Of a DNA stretch of 64,000 nucleotides, positions 41,435 to 52,405 are shown piece after piece. The stretch is from Alphaproteobacteria bacterium. GTDB lineage: Bacteria > Pseudomonadota > Alphaproteobacteria > Sphingomonadales > Sphingomonadaceae. A model generated the notes under the pieces. The model was not told the DNA's origin. It did not search any database and saw only the letters and a program-made list of their open reading frames with translations. The stretch covers positions 1-64,000 of the forward strand of contig JAFAZW010000081.1 of assembly GCA_019239415.1 (NCBI GenBank), given 5' to 3'. Both the position numbers and the translations under genes were made by a program. Position 1 is the first letter of the stretch. Each line of letters begins with the position of its first letter.

Positions 41435-42916
41435 TCACCACCAGGCCTCCGGGCGTGCGGTGAAGCCGGCGCGTTCCTCAAGGGCGAGGCCGGCGTCGAG
41501 GACGGACTGCTCGTCGAGTGCCTTGCCGACGAGCTGGAGGCCGAGGGGGAGGCCTTCGGCGTTGAGGCCCGCGGGGACGCTCATCGCCGGGAGGCCGGCG
41601 AGGCTCGCCGGGACGGCGAAGACGTCGTTCAGGTACATGGCGATCGGATCGTTCGACTTCTCGCCCAGCGCGAAGGCGGCGGAGGGCGCCGTCGGGGTGA
41701 GGATGAGGTCGCAGCGCTCCCAGACCCGCTCGAAGTCGCGGGCGATGAGGGCGCGGACCTTCTGGGCGCGGTTGAAATAGGCGTCGTAGAAGCCGGCGGA
41801 GAGGACGTAGGTGCCGATCATGATGCGGCGCTTGACCTCGGCGCCGAAGCCGGCGGCGCGGGTCGCCTCGTACATGTCGGTGAGGCCGCCCTGCTCGGGC
41901 TGGACCCTGAGGCCGTAGCGGACCCCGTCGTAGCGGGCGAGGTTGGACGACGCCTCGGCCGGCGCGATGATGTAATAGGTGGGAAGCGCGTATCTGGTGT
42001 GCGGCAGCGAGACCTCGACGATCTCGGCGCCGGCATCGCGCATCAGCTGGATGCCCGTTTCCCAGACCTCGTCGATCTCGGCGGGAACGCCCTCGATCCG
42101 GTATTCCCTGGGAATGCCGATGCGCTTGCCGCGCATGTCGGAGGAAAGGGCGGCCGCCCATGCCGGCACGGGGAGGTCGAGCGAGGTCGAATCCTTCGGG
42201 TCGAAGCCGGCCATGGCTTCGAGCAGGATCGCGCAGTCGCGCACCGTGCGCGCCATCGGCCCGGCCTGGTCGAGGCTGGAGGCGAAGGCGACCATGCCCC
42301 AGCGCGAGCAGCGGCCGTAGGTCGGCTTGATGCCGGCGATGCCGACGAAGGCGGCCGGCTGGCGGATCGAGCCGCCGGTGTCGGTGCCGGTGACGCCCGG
42401 CGCGAGGCGCGCGGCGACCGCGGCCGCCGAGCCGCCGGAGGAGCCGCCGGGGGTGAGCGGCGCGTTGCCGCCATCGTTGCGCCGCCAGGGCGAGAGGACC
42501 GGGCCCCAGGCGCTGGTCTCGTTCGACGAGCCCATCGCGAACTCGTCCATGTTCAACTTGCCGAGCATGCCGGCGCCGGCGCGCAGGAGATTGCCCGAGA
42601 CGGTCGATTCGTAGGGCGGCGCGAAGCCGCCGAGGATGCGGCTGCCGGCAGTGGTGGCGACGCCTTGGGTGGCGAAGAGATCCTTGATGCCGAGCGGGAC
42701 GCCGGACAGCGGCTTCAGCGCGCCCGACGCGCGGGCCTCGTCGGCGGCGGCGGCGGCGGCGAGGGCGCGCTCGGGCGTCTCGACCGTGTAGGCATTGAGC
42801 CCCCTCCCCCTGACGACGGCGGCGTTGAACGCCTCGGCCACCTCGCGCGCCGAAAAGGCGCCGTCGCGCACCCCGTCGCGGATGGCGGCGACGCCGAGAT
42901 CGGTGAGATCGGTCAT
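41435..42916 (-). CDS. gatA: Asp-tRNA(Asn)/Glu-tRNA(Gln) amidotransferase subunit A
   Basis: Amidase signature [34 protein letters not shown]; 493 aa. Confidence 0.98.
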   Translation of the reverse strand: MTDLTDLGVAAIRDGVRDGAFSAREVAEAFNAAVVRGRGLNAYTVETPERALAAAAAADEARASGALKPLSGVPLGIKDLFATQGVATTAGSRILGGFAPPYESTVSGNLLRAGAGMLGKLNMDEFAMGSSNETSAWGPVLSPWRRNDGGNAPLTPGGSSGGSAAAVAARLAPGVTGTDTGGSIRQPAAFVGIAGIKPTYGRCSRWGMVAFASSLDQAGPMARTVRDCAILLEAMAGFDPKDSTSLDLPVPAWAAALSSDMRGKRIGIPREYRIEGVPAEIDEVWETGIQLMRDAGAEIVEVSLPHTRYALPTYYIIAPAEASSNLARYDGVRYGLRVQPEQGGLTDMYEATRAAGFGAEVKRRIMIGTYVLSAGFYDAYFNRAQKVRALIARDFERVWERCDLILTPTAPSAAFALGEKSNDPIAMYLNDVFAVPASLAGLPAMSVPAGLNAEGLPLGLQLVGKALDEQSVLDAGLALEERAGFTARPEAWW

Positions 42917-42921
42917 ACACT

Positions 42922-43005
42922 CGTCATCCCGGCGAAAGCCGGGATCTCCCGTCGGTACGACGCAGCGGGTCTCTTAGAGATCCCGGCTTTCGCCGGGATG
43001 ACGGA
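42922..43005. repeat. Palindromic repeat CGTCATCCCGGCGAAAGCCGGGATCTC...GAGATCCCGGCTTTCGCCGGGATGACG (copy 1, between gatC and gatA)
   Basis: Long inverted repeat with internal palindromes; copies at 53891-53975 and 55186-55271. Confidence 0.92.
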
Positions 43006-43031
43006 GGCGACCGGGATGACGGGGGCGCACA

Positions 43032-43319
43032 TCACTCGATCACCTTGGGGACGGCGAAGAAGCCGTGCTCGGCGGCCGGAGCGTTGGCGAGGACGGCGTC
43101 GCGGATGCCGCCGTCGGCGACCTCGTCGTCGCGCAGGCGCAGGGTGTTGGGAATGACGGCCGTCATCGGCTCGACGCCCGCCACGTCGACTTCCTGCAGC
43201 TGCTCGACCCAGCCGAGGATGTTGTTGAGCTCCGGCGCGAGCGCCTCGACCTCCGCGTCGCTGACCGCAATGCGGGCGAGGCGCGCGATATGGCGCACGG
43301 TGGCGGCGTCTACGGACAT
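43032..43319 (-). CDS. gatC: Asp-tRNA(Asn)/Glu-tRNA(Gln) amidotransferase subunit C
   Basis: [50 protein letters not shown]; 95 aa. Confidence 0.96.
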   Translation of the reverse strand: MSVDAATVRHIARLARIAVSDAEVEALAPELNNILGWVEQLQEVDVAGVEPMTAVIPNTLRLRDDEVADGGIRDAVLANAPAAEHGFFAVPKVIE

Positions 43320-43395
43320 GACGGCGGCGCTAGCATCCATGCTGCGCTGCATCAACACTTGCCACGCGCCCGGCGATGCTGTTGGGCGCGGCGCG

Positions 43396-44508
43396 ATGCT
43401 GGCACGGCGCTTCCTGTGGATCGTGGCGATCCTCACCATGGTCTTCATGACGGGGGCGCTCGCCTATCGGCTGTTCCAGGTGCAGCTGATGAAGCTCGCC
43501 ATGGTCCCCGACGCGCATTTCGAAGGCGCCGCGGGCGCGCCGCTCGCCTATGCCGACGCGGCGACGTGGATCGCGCGGCCGGACATTGCGAACAATCCGT
43601 CGCTGTGGAGGCCGGCGGGCGTGGCCCCGGGCGGACCGGCGCGGGCGGAAGTCTTCTTCATCCACCCGACCTCCTATCTCGAGCGGGCACACTGGAACGC
43701 GCCGCTCGCCGACCGCGAATCGCGGTGGCGGGCGGAGCTGTTCGTCAGGAGCCAGGCCAGCATCTTCAACGGCGTCGGCGAGGTCTGGGCGCCGCGCTAC
43801 CGGCAGGCGACGTTCGGCGCCTTCCTCACCACCCGCACGGACGCGGCGCGGGCGCTCGATTATGCCTATCGCGACGTCGCGGCGGCGTTCGACTGGTTCG
43901 CCGCCCACGCGCCGAAGGACCGGCCGATCATTCTCGCCGCGCACAGCCAGGGCAGCCTCCACCTTAGCCGCCTGCTCGCCGAGAAGGTGACGGGGACGCC
44001 GCTCGCGAGGCGGGTCGTCGCGGTCTATCTCGCCGGCTGGCCGGTCTCGGCGACGGCGGACCTGCCGAGGCTCGGCCTGCCGAGCTGCGCGCGGGCGGAC
44101 CAGGCCGGGTGCATCCTCTCTTGGCAGAGCTTCGGCGAGCCGGCGGACATGAAGATGATCACCGACGTCTACGACGCGTCGACCGGCCTCGCCGGCCGCC
44201 CGCGCCGCGGCACGCCGATGGTCTGCGTGAATCCTTTGATCGGAACGGCCGGCGGCGCCGCGCCCGCCTCCGCCAACCGCGGGATGCTCGTGCCGAACGA
44301 AGCGCTCACCGACGGCAAGCTGACCGCGCCAGGGGTGCCCGCCCGCTGCGACGCCCGCGGCTTCCTGCTGATCGGCGAGCATCCGCCGGCGCTCGGCGGC
44401 TACGTGCTGCCGGGCAACAATTACCACGTCTACGACTATGCCCTGTTCTGGGCGAACCTGCGCGGCGACGCGGCGGCGCGGCTGGCGGCGTGGGAAAAAG
44501 CGCAATGA
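43396..44508 (+). CDS. DUF3089 domain-containing alpha/beta-hydrolase-like protein
   Basis: [18 protein letters not shown]...[18 protein letters not shown]; 370 aa. Confidence 0.85.
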   Translation: MLARRFLWIVAILTMVFMTGALAYRLFQVQLMKLAMVPDAHFEGAAGAPLAYADAATWIARPDIANNPSLWRPAGVAPGGPARAEVFFIHPTSYLERAHWNAPLADRESRWRAELFVRSQASIFNGVGEVWAPRYRQATFGAFLTTRTDAARALDYAYRDVAAAFDWFAAHAPKDRPIILAAHSQGSLHLSRLLAEKVTGTPLARRVVAVYLAGWPVSATADLPRLGLPSCARADQAGCILSWQSFGEPADMKMITDVYDASTGLAGRPRRGTPMVCVNPLIGTAGGAAPASANRGMLVPNEALTDGKLTAPGVPARCDARGFLLIGEHPPALGGYVLPGNNYHVYDYALFWANLRGDAAARLAAWEKAQ

Positions 44509-44966
44509 TCGCCGCGTCGGCCCCCGACTTCCGCGCCGCCCTCCCCGCCGGCGGCCGGCTGCTCGGGATGGACGTCGGCACGAAGACCATCGGCCTCGCT
44601 TTGTGCGACGCGGGCTGGACCATCGCCACGCCAGCCGAGCTGCTTCGCCGCGGCAAGTTCAGCGCGGATCTGGAGCAGCTGCGCCGGCTGGCCGATGCCC
44701 AGGCGGTGAAGGGCCTCGTGGTCGGGCTGCCGCTCAATCTCGACGGCACCGACAGCCCGCGCACCCAGTCGGTCCGCGCTTTCGCGCGCAACCTCGCCCC
44801 GCTCGGCCTGCCCCTGCTGCTGTGGGACGAGCGCTGGTCGACGCAGGCGGTGACGCGCACGCTGATCGACGCCGATGCCAGCCGCGCCCGCCGCGCCGCG
44901 CTGGTCGACAAGATGGCCGCGGCCTACATCCTGCAGGGCGCGATCGACGCGCTGACCATGGCATGA
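44505..44966 (+). CDS. ruvX: Holliday junction resolvase-like RuvX/YqgF
   Basis: [19 protein letters not shown]...[25 protein letters not shown]...[11 protein letters not shown]. Confidence 0.96.
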   Translation: MIAASAPDFRAALPAGGRLLGMDVGTKTIGLALCDAGWTIATPAELLRRGKFSADLEQLRRLADAQAVKGLVVGLPLNLDGTDSPRTQSVRAFARNLAPLGLPLLLWDERWSTQAVTRTLIDADASRARRAALVDKMAAAYILQGAIDALTMA

Positions 44967-45889
44967 AGGTTCCCACCGTGAGCTCCCCGCCCCTCTTCCG
45001 GCGCGCCGCCGCCTGGCTGGGGCGCAGGTTCGACCCGCGCGGCCGGCTCGGCCGGCGGGTCTGGCACCTGCGCCTCCACGGGCCCTTCCCGCGCCTCCGG
45101 ACCCATCGGGCCGTGACCGCGGTGCTGGGACCTCAATATGCGCGGTCGCGGCGGCGGATCGAGATCGACCTCACTTATGCCTGCAACCTCGCCTGTGCGA
45201 ACTGCAACCGCTCCGTACCGCAGGCGCCCGGCAGCGAGAGGATGACGCCGGCGCGGATCGCGGCGTTCGTCGAGGAGTCGGTCCAGGCCGGGACCCGCTG
45301 GGAGCGCATCCGGCTGCTCGGCGGCGAGCCGACGCTCCATCCGCAGTTCTTCGTCATGCTCGGCCAGTTGCGCGCCTATCGCGACGCCCACTCGCCCGCA
45401 ACGCGGATCGAGGTGACGAGCAATGGCTTCGGCCCGAAGGTCGCCGCGGCGCTCGCCCGCATCCCCAAGGACGTGCACGTCAACCTCTCCGCCAAGGACG
45501 AGACGGGGCGCGAGCAGGCGGCGTTCGCCTCGTTCAACGTCGCGCCGCGCGACCTTCCCGGTTACGCCGGGAGCGACTTCGCCAACGGCTGCCGGATCGC
45601 CGCCGATTGCGGCATGGGCCTCGCCCCGTCCGGTTATTATCCGTGCGCGGTCGCGGCCGGCATCGATCGCGTGCTCGGCCTCGGCCAGGGCCGCGCGGCG
45701 CTGCCGCCGGAGGGCGACGACATGTGCGACCAGATGCGGCGGTTCTGCGGCTGGTGCGGCCATTTCAAGCGGGAGCTGGAGCCGGCGCCGGACGGGCAGC
45801 TCAGCTCCCCGAGCTGGGCGGCGGCCTATGCGGCTTATGCCGAGCGGCGGCGCAGGCGGCGTCGTCAGTCGGGGGCGCCTTCGGCCTGA
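44963..45889 (+). CDS. Radical SAM protein
   Basis: [20 protein letters not shown] (CxxxCxxC); C-terminal Cys cluster [14 protein letters not shown]. Confidence 0.88.
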   Translation: MKVPTVSSPPLFRRAAAWLGRRFDPRGRLGRRVWHLRLHGPFPRLRTHRAVTAVLGPQYARSRRRIEIDLTYACNLACANCNRSVPQAPGSERMTPARIAAFVEESVQAGTRWERIRLLGGEPTLHPQFFVMLGQLRAYRDAHSPATRIEVTSNGFGPKVAAALARIPKDVHVNLSAKDETGREQAAFASFNVAPRDLPGYAGSDFANGCRIAADCGMGLAPSGYYPCAVAAGIDRVLGLGQGRAALPPEGDDMCDQMRRFCGWCGHFKRELEPAPDGQLSSPSWAAAYAAYAERRRRRRRQSGAPSA

Positions 45890-46644
45890 AGCCGGGCGAG
45901 GAAGCTGCCGGGCGGGGCGGGCCCGTCCTTGAAGCCCTTGATCAGCTCGTTCCACAGGTGGACCGCCCGCGTCTCGGGCCGGAGCATGCCGTCGAGCGTC
46001 CATCGCGGGTCGCGGATCCACGCCGCGGCGTCCCAGTGGACGGGGTAGAAGACCGGCGCCGGCAGCGCGCAGCGCGCGAGGCCGTGCCGCTCGGCGAGCC
46101 AGGTCAGCGCCAGCGGCCCCGCCGACCCCCAGGGCATGTGCGAGAGGCCGCTGCGGCCGGTCCGGCGCAGGCGCAGCCACGCCGCGGCGCGGGCGCGCCA
46201 GGGCAGCCAGGGCGGCACGTCGCATTCGTCGAACAGGTCGAGGAGCGGCGCGAGCACAGGCGAATCGGGCGGGAGGTGCAGCACGGCCGTGTTGATATGG
46301 TGCGGCGCCGCCCAGCCGAAGACGTGGCCGGTGAGGCCGTCGAGCGGCCTGACGAGGTAGATGTCGCAATCGACCCAGAAGCCCGCGGCGCGGCGCTGCA
46401 GCTCGTAGCGGAAGCGATTGGCGAAAAGGGCATGGCTGCCGCCCTTGTGGGCGATCACTGTGTCGCGGGGCAGGATCTCGGCCGCATCGCGGAGGCGCAC
46501 GCGCGGCGGCACGCCCTCGGGCAGGTCGTAGCACCACAGGGTGAGCGCGTGCCCCTGCCGCAGCACCGAGCGCAGGCAGGCGCGCTCGACGGCGCCGAGA
46601 CGCCGACCGATCCACAATGTGTTGCAGGCGACGGGGCCGCTCAT
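45865..46644 (-). CDS. Glycosyltransferase with DxD motif (GT32/capsular synthesis-like)
   Basis: ACNTLWIGRRLGAVERACLRSVLRQGHALTLWCYD...FWVDCDIYLVRPLDG. Confidence 0.75.
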   Translation of the reverse strand: MSGPVACNTLWIGRRLGAVERACLRSVLRQGHALTLWCYDLPEGVPPRVRLRDAAEILPRDTVIAHKGGSHALFANRFRYELQRRAAGFWVDCDIYLVRPLDGLTGHVFGWAAPHHINTAVLHLPPDSPVLAPLLDLFDECDVPPWLPWRARAAAWLRLRRTGRSGLSHMPWGSAGPLALTWLAERHGLARCALPAPVFYPVHWDAAAWIRDPRWTLDGMLRPETRAVHLWNELIKGFKDGPAPPGSFLARLQAEGAPD

Positions 46645-47399
46645 CGCGGGCCGAGGAACCAGCGGGCGAAGGCCGCGCCGCGGGGAAGGCGGCTGAAGAG
46701 GCGGCCGCCGTCGAGATAGGAAAGGTCGCCGCGCTCGCGCACGAAGCGCTCGCGCCACTCGGCGTTGATCGCGTCGCGCTGCGGTCGGACGGCGACCTGG
46801 GCGACGTCGACCGGCGCCGGTCCGTCCAGGCCGACCAGCCGCGCGACGGCGTCGACGGCCGCCTGCGGCGCCTCGACGACCTGCTCGTAGGCGAGGCGAA
46901 GCGGGGCGATCCCGTTGCGGGCGAACCAGCTCTCCCACCGCGCCTGGCCGTAGGCGATCCGCGCGAGGCAGTCGGCGATGGCGTCCGGATCGTAGCGCGG
47001 GGCGGCGCGCGCGCGGTGCTCGCCCTTGAACTGGCCGGTCTGGACCGCGCGGGCGAGCGACACGGCCTGGCCGAGCAGGTCGGCGCGGGTCAGGGCGACG
47101 TAGCGCAGGTCCGGCAGCCGCTCGGCCCAGCGGGCGCCCGCGGCCTGCTCGAAATGGCGGGTGAAGACCTTGATGCCGTAGACGCCGTTCGGCGTCGCCG
47201 CCGTCGCGAGAAGGCGCGGCAGCGCGCTGGCCGGCGCAGCGCCCACCTGCCGCGCGATCCGCGGGTCGTGGAAGATCTCCCAGGGAATGCCGAGCAGGCC
47301 GGTCGAGCGGAGCAGGTGCGAGAGGAAGACGCTGCCGCACCGCGCCTCGCCGCAGATCGCATAGCCGCGCTGCGGCGATCGTGGACTGAGGTCGGCCAT
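46641..47399 (-). CDS. Stf0-like sulfotransferase
   Basis: RGYAICGEARCGSVFLSHLLRSTGLLGIPWEIFHDP...YGIKVFTRHF; Stf0 style. Confidence 0.8.
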   Translation of the reverse strand: MADLSPRSPQRGYAICGEARCGSVFLSHLLRSTGLLGIPWEIFHDPRIARQVGAAPASALPRLLATAATPNGVYGIKVFTRHFEQAAGARWAERLPDLRYVALTRADLLGQAVSLARAVQTGQFKGEHRARAAPRYDPDAIADCLARIAYGQARWESWFARNGIAPLRLAYEQVVEAPQAAVDAVARLVGLDGPAPVDVAQVAVRPQRDAINAEWRERFVRERGDLSYLDGGRLFSRLPRGAAFARWFLGPR

Positions 47400-47481
47400 G
47401 GCTGCCGGAGAGCGGGAACCGGGCCGCGCGTCAAGCCGTCGCCTTGCCGCCCGCCCGGGCTGCGACTAGACGCCCGTGCCG

Positions 47482-48417
47482 ATGCCGCACGTCTTCCCGC
47501 ACCGCCACCTCCTCGGCATCGATCCCCTGTCGCGCGACGACATCCTGTTCCTGCTCGACGAGGCCGAGCCGTGGATCGCCTTCGGCCGCCAGGCGCGCAA
47601 GGCGGACCAGCGGCTTGCCGGCCTCACCCAGTTCAACCTGTTCTTCGAGAATTCGACGCGCACGCTCTTCTCGTTCGAGGTGGCGGGGAAACGGCTCGGG
47701 GCCCAGGTCGCGAACTTCCACCCCGGCGCGTCGAGCGTCCGCAAGGGCGAGAGCCTGATCGACACCGCCCTCACCCTCGATGCGATGCGCCCCGACGTGA
47801 TGGTCGTGCGCCACAGCGAGACCGGCGCGCCGCATCAGGTCGCCGAGGCGGTCGGCTGTCCCGTCGTCAACGGCGGGGACGGGACCGGCGAGCATCCGAC
47901 CCAGGCGCTGCTCGACGCGCTGACCATGCGTCGCCGCAAGGGCCGGATCGACGGGCTCAAGGTCGCGATCTGCGGCGACGTCCGCCATAGCCGCGTCGCC
48001 GGCTCCAATATTCGGCTGCTGCCCAAGCTCGGCGCGACGGTGCGGCTGGTCGGCCCCGCGGCGCTGCTCCCCGCCGACACTGGAGGGCTCGCCGCCTTCA
48101 CCGACCTCGACGAGGGGATCGCCGGCTCGGACGTGGTGATGATGCTGCGCATCCAGCGCGAGCGGCTCGAGGACGGCGTCGCCGGCAGCCTCGCCGACTT
48201 CCACGCCCGCTACGGCCTGACCCGCGAGCGCCTCGACCGGCTGGCGCCGGACGCTCTGGTCATGCATCCGGGGCCGATGAACCGCGGCGTCGAGATCGAG
48301 GGGGCGCTCGCCGACGATCCGCGCCGCTCGGCGATCCTCGAGCAGGTCGAGAACGGCGTCGCGGTGCGCATGGCGGTGCTCGACGTCCTGACCCGGGGGC
48401 GGCGCGGCGCGGCGTGA
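47482..48417 (+). CDS. pyrB: Aspartate carbamoyltransferase catalytic subunit
   Basis: [23 protein letters not shown]...[17 protein letters not shown]...[13 protein letters not shown]. Confidence 0.97.
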   Translation: MPHVFPHRHLLGIDPLSRDDILFLLDEAEPWIAFGRQARKADQRLAGLTQFNLFFENSTRTLFSFEVAGKRLGAQVANFHPGASSVRKGESLIDTALTLDAMRPDVMVVRHSETGAPHQVAEAVGCPVVNGGDGTGEHPTQALLDALTMRRRKGRIDGLKVAICGDVRHSRVAGSNIRLLPKLGATVRLVGPAALLPADTGGLAAFTDLDEGIAGSDVVMMLRIQRERLEDGVAGSLADFHARYGLTRERLDRLAPDALVMHPGPMNRGVEIEGALADDPRRSAILEQVENGVAVRMAVLDVLTRGRRGAA

Positions 48418-48502
48418 CGGGGGCCGCCTTTCGCTTGCCCTAACGCCGCGTAAACCGCGTCTTTACGGCATTGATATAGGTCATCGCGCGTAGAGGGCTG
48501 CC

Positions 48503-49207
48503 ATGCAGCGCTTCGGGAGGGTCTTGATGGCTTCAGCTTCGCTCGGCAGCACGGCGGTCCCGCGCGCGGGCGAGGCGCTCGGCGCCGCCGTCCGCGGCGA
48601 GGGCAGCGCCGCGCACCCCTGGGCCGCGGCGCCGGCGCTGACCGCCCCGCCCGACGCCGCGCGCAACCTCGCCGACCTCGTCCACTATCTGTGCATCCTC
48701 CACGGCCGCTACCCCGGCGTCGTCGACCATGCGACGCTGCGCACCACCGACCCCGAGGCGCGCGGCTGGCTGGCCAACGCCGCCTACGCCTTCGCCGGCG
48801 AGCGCGCCTTCCTCGCCCGCCTCGCCGCCGCGGCGGGTCCGGTGCCCTCCACCCCCGGCGCGGCCGACACGGACGCCGTCGTCCAGGCGCAACGCCACGC
48901 GATCGAGATGCTCGCCCAGTCGGAGCGGATCGGCTGCGCGCTCGGCGCCGCCATGGCCCTCGTGCTGGACTGGGCGGTGGTGCGGCGCGCGCTCGACGCC
49001 GCCGCGCGGAGGTTCGGCCTCGAGACCCCGGCTTACGCCGCTCCCGATCCGGTGCTGACCGAAGCGGTCGCCGACCGCTTCGCCGGCGCCTCGCCGACGA
49101 CCGGGCGCGCCCTGCTGTTCGGCGCCCGCCAGATCCTCGCTCAGCACCACGGCCTGCTCGACCTGCTCGAAGCGCGCGCCCAGGCCCGGCAAGCCGCCGC
49201 CGCCTGA
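48503..49207 (+). CDS. Hypothetical protein, 234 aa
   Basis: Ala-rich ORF with consistent GC3 bias; HYLCILHGRYPGVVDHA. Confidence 0.65.
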   Translation: MQRFGRVLMASASLGSTAVPRAGEALGAAVRGEGSAAHPWAAAPALTAPPDAARNLADLVHYLCILHGRYPGVVDHATLRTTDPEARGWLANAAYAFAGERAFLARLAAAAGPVPSTPGAADTDAVVQAQRHAIEMLAQSERIGCALGAAMALVLDWAVVRRALDAAARRFGLETPAYAAPDPVLTEAVADRFAGASPTTGRALLFGARQILAQHHGLLDLLEARAQARQAAAA

Positions 49208-49243
49208 CTTGCGGGGGCCGAGCCCCTCCCCTATCGCCGGGCG

Positions 49244-50089
<846 letters not shown>

Positions 50090-50147
50090 CGAAAGGCCAT
50101 TGTCGCGGACCTCACGGGGTGCGATGCTGCGCCGCGGGGGTAAGGCG

Positions 50148-51281
50148 ATGATCGCGTGGATCATGCGGGCGGCCGCGTTGACGCTCTCGCTGGCGTCTGT
50201 CGCGCCGGCGACGGCGCAGGCCTGGACCGCGAGCGGCGACCGGCTCAACTTCGACCTCGCCCATCTCAGCGTGCCGTTCAGCCCCGGCGTGACCCGCTAT
50301 TACGAGACGCGCGAATTCAGCCACGAGGGGAGCGGCCTCGACACGGCGGCCGAGTTCAAGTCGCCGGACGAGGCGGTCTTCGCGACGGTCTATGCCTATC
50401 TGCCGACCCTTGCGCACCCCGGCCTTGCGGCGATCGCCACCGACTGGTCGATCGTGTCGACCTCTGGGTCCCCCGTCGCGCGCGGCCTCGACGCCGTTCG
50501 CCCCGCGGCGGGCCGGCCGCAGGCCGCATTGGAGATGCGTTACCTCCACTATCGCGGCAACCTCGCCAGCCGCGCCGCCTTCCTGCGGGTCGACCGCTGG
50601 CTGGTGAAGGTGCGCGTCTCGGGCCCGGAGAACCGCGAAGGGGATGTCGACGCGACGATGGCGGCGATCCTGGACGGCATGCGCATTCCCGCCAAGGCCA
50701 GCGTACCCGCGGCGGCTTCGGTCGCGGCGGAGCCCTGTCCCCCAAGGACGCGGCCGGATGCGAAGCTCCTTGCCGACAGCAGCGTCATCACCCTCGGCGA
50801 TGCCTTCCTGATGGCGATCGACGCGACGGAGTCGTTCCCGGGCAAGCGCAAGGCGGATCGGATGCCGGCACGCTTTGGTGGGAGTTGGTGCCGTGCGGAT
50901 CTCGCGATCGCCAGCCAGCGCTTCCCCGTCCTGACCGCCACCGACCTGCCCTCGAACGGGACCGGCGGCGACGATCGCACGGCAATGGTCATTCTCTACA
51001 ACGACGCCGGCGGCACGATCGAGATCGTCCGCGGTGAACGCGGCTACGTGCTCCTGAACCACGGCATTGGCGAAGTGACCCTGCTCGGCGCCTTCGATCG
51101 CCTCCCGAGCGAGACGCAGCTGGCGCGGCTCCTCAGCGGCGAGGACGAGGGCGACAAAGTGCGCGCGCGCCTGGTGCTCAAGCCCAACGGGGACAGCCAG
51201 CTGCTCGTGCCGCCGCCGGAGATGCCGAAACGTCCCGGTCCTGCGGAGAAGACGCCGAACGCGAACCGGAAGGAGCTTTGA
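50148..51281 (+). CDS. Hypothetical secreted protein, 377 aa (paralogue of the next gene)
   Basis: Signal peptide; shared pattern with 51284..52387 (FKSPDEAVFATVYAYLP, VKVRVSGP, LYNDAGGTIEI...LGAFDRL). Confidence 0.75.
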   Translation: MIAWIMRAAALTLSLASVAPATAQAWTASGDRLNFDLAHLSVPFSPGVTRYYETREFSHEGSGLDTAAEFKSPDEAVFATVYAYLPTLAHPGLAAIATDWSIVSTSGSPVARGLDAVRPAAGRPQAALEMRYLHYRGNLASRAAFLRVDRWLVKVRVSGPENREGDVDATMAAILDGMRIPAKASVPAAASVAAEPCPPRTRPDAKLLADSSVITLGDAFLMAIDATESFPGKRKADRMPARFGGSWCRADLAIASQRFPVLTATDLPSNGTGGDDRTAMVILYNDAGGTIEIVRGERGYVLLNHGIGEVTLLGAFDRLPSETQLARLLSGEDEGDKVRARLVLKPNGDSQLLVPPPEMPKRPGPAEKTPNANRKEL

Positions 51282-51283
51282 GG

Positions 51284-52387
51284 ATGCGGTTGTTCCCAGC
51301 ACTCGCGGCGGCCACGCTCGCCGCTGCCGCCGCGGCGCCCGCCGGCGGGGAACCCTGGCAGCATGCGGGCGGTCGTCTCGCCGTGCCGGCGGCGGGACTC
51401 TCCTTCCCGGACAAGGCGGGGACAGTGGCACTGACCCAGACCAGCGAGGCGAGCCTCGGCGGCCAGGGGGTCGACGATGTCGCGCAATACCGGTCTGCGG
51501 ACGAGCAGGTCTACGCGACGCTGTTCGTCTACCTGACGGCCTATGCGGACGCGGCGCTCGCCGCCTACGAGCTCGACAAGGTGATCCGCCAGCATCGCGG
51601 CCCGGACGCACGTCTCGAATCGAGCCGGGTCCTCCCGGCGGGCGGAACCGCGGCGGGCGCCATCCGCGTCGTGTACGTGAACACCGAGGGCGGCAAATCG
51701 GCGACGACGGGCGCGGTCCTCCGGGCGGGGCACTGGATCGTGACCGTGCGGGTCTCCGGACCGAGCGCGCGTCAGGCCGAGGTCGAGGCGGCCCTCGACG
51801 CGCTGATCTCCGGGCTGCGCGTTTCGGGAGCCGCGGTCGACCCCGTCGCGCCGCTCCAGGTCTCCGATTGCCCGGCGACCGCGAAGAAGGCGGCGAAGCG
51901 CAGCGAGCTGCGCCTCGAAGGCGCCGGCCTCGGCAGCGATCCGATGACCCGGATGCTGATCGACTCCGCGCTCTCGGCCGGTCTCGGCGAGGGCAAGGAT
52001 CCGAAGGCGCCGCCCTTCCCGGCCTCGATCGCCGACAACGGCCGCCATCCCGTCTGCATCCGCGAGCGCGTCACCGTCGGCGACAACGTCATCGACCTGA
52101 TGCAGGCCGCCGGCGATACGGCCAATCCGACCGCCGTCATCGGCGTCATCAACGATGCCGGCAAGACGGTGGAGATGCGCCGCATCGGCAATGGCGGTCC
52201 CTATTCGGTGCACCTGCACAATGTCGCGCGGACCGCCAATTTCGGCTCGTACGATCGGCTGCTCACCGCCGGCCAGGTCGCGGACCTGCTGCAGGGCAGC
52301 CCGAAAATGGGGGCGATGCGCTCGCAAATCGTCTACAAGGCCGACGGTACATCGGCGACGGAGGTCTATGTCGCCGTCGGGAAATGA
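51284..52387 (+). CDS. Hypothetical secreted protein, 367 aa (paralogue of the previous gene)
   Basis: Signal peptide; YRSADEQVYATLFVYLT, VTVRVSGP, INDAGKTVEM...FGSYDRL align with the upstream gene. Confidence 0.75.
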   Translation: MRLFPALAAATLAAAAAAPAGGEPWQHAGGRLAVPAAGLSFPDKAGTVALTQTSEASLGGQGVDDVAQYRSADEQVYATLFVYLTAYADAALAAYELDKVIRQHRGPDARLESSRVLPAGGTAAGAIRVVYVNTEGGKSATTGAVLRAGHWIVTVRVSGPSARQAEVEAALDALISGLRVSGAAVDPVAPLQVSDCPATAKKAAKRSELRLEGAGLGSDPMTRMLIDSALSAGLGEGKDPKAPPFPASIADNGRHPVCIRERVTVGDNVIDLMQAAGDTANPTAVIGVINDAGKTVEMRRIGNGGPYSVHLHNVARTANFGSYDRLLTAGQVADLLQGSPKMGAMRSQIVYKADGTSATEVYVAVGK

Positions 52388-52405
52388 GCGGCCGCCGCGC
52401 CGCCG

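Noticed and set aside
43032-43448. Longer 138-aa gatC start
   Set aside because: GatC homology begins at [17 protein letters not shown] (43319); the extension would overlap the divergent DUF3089 gene start.
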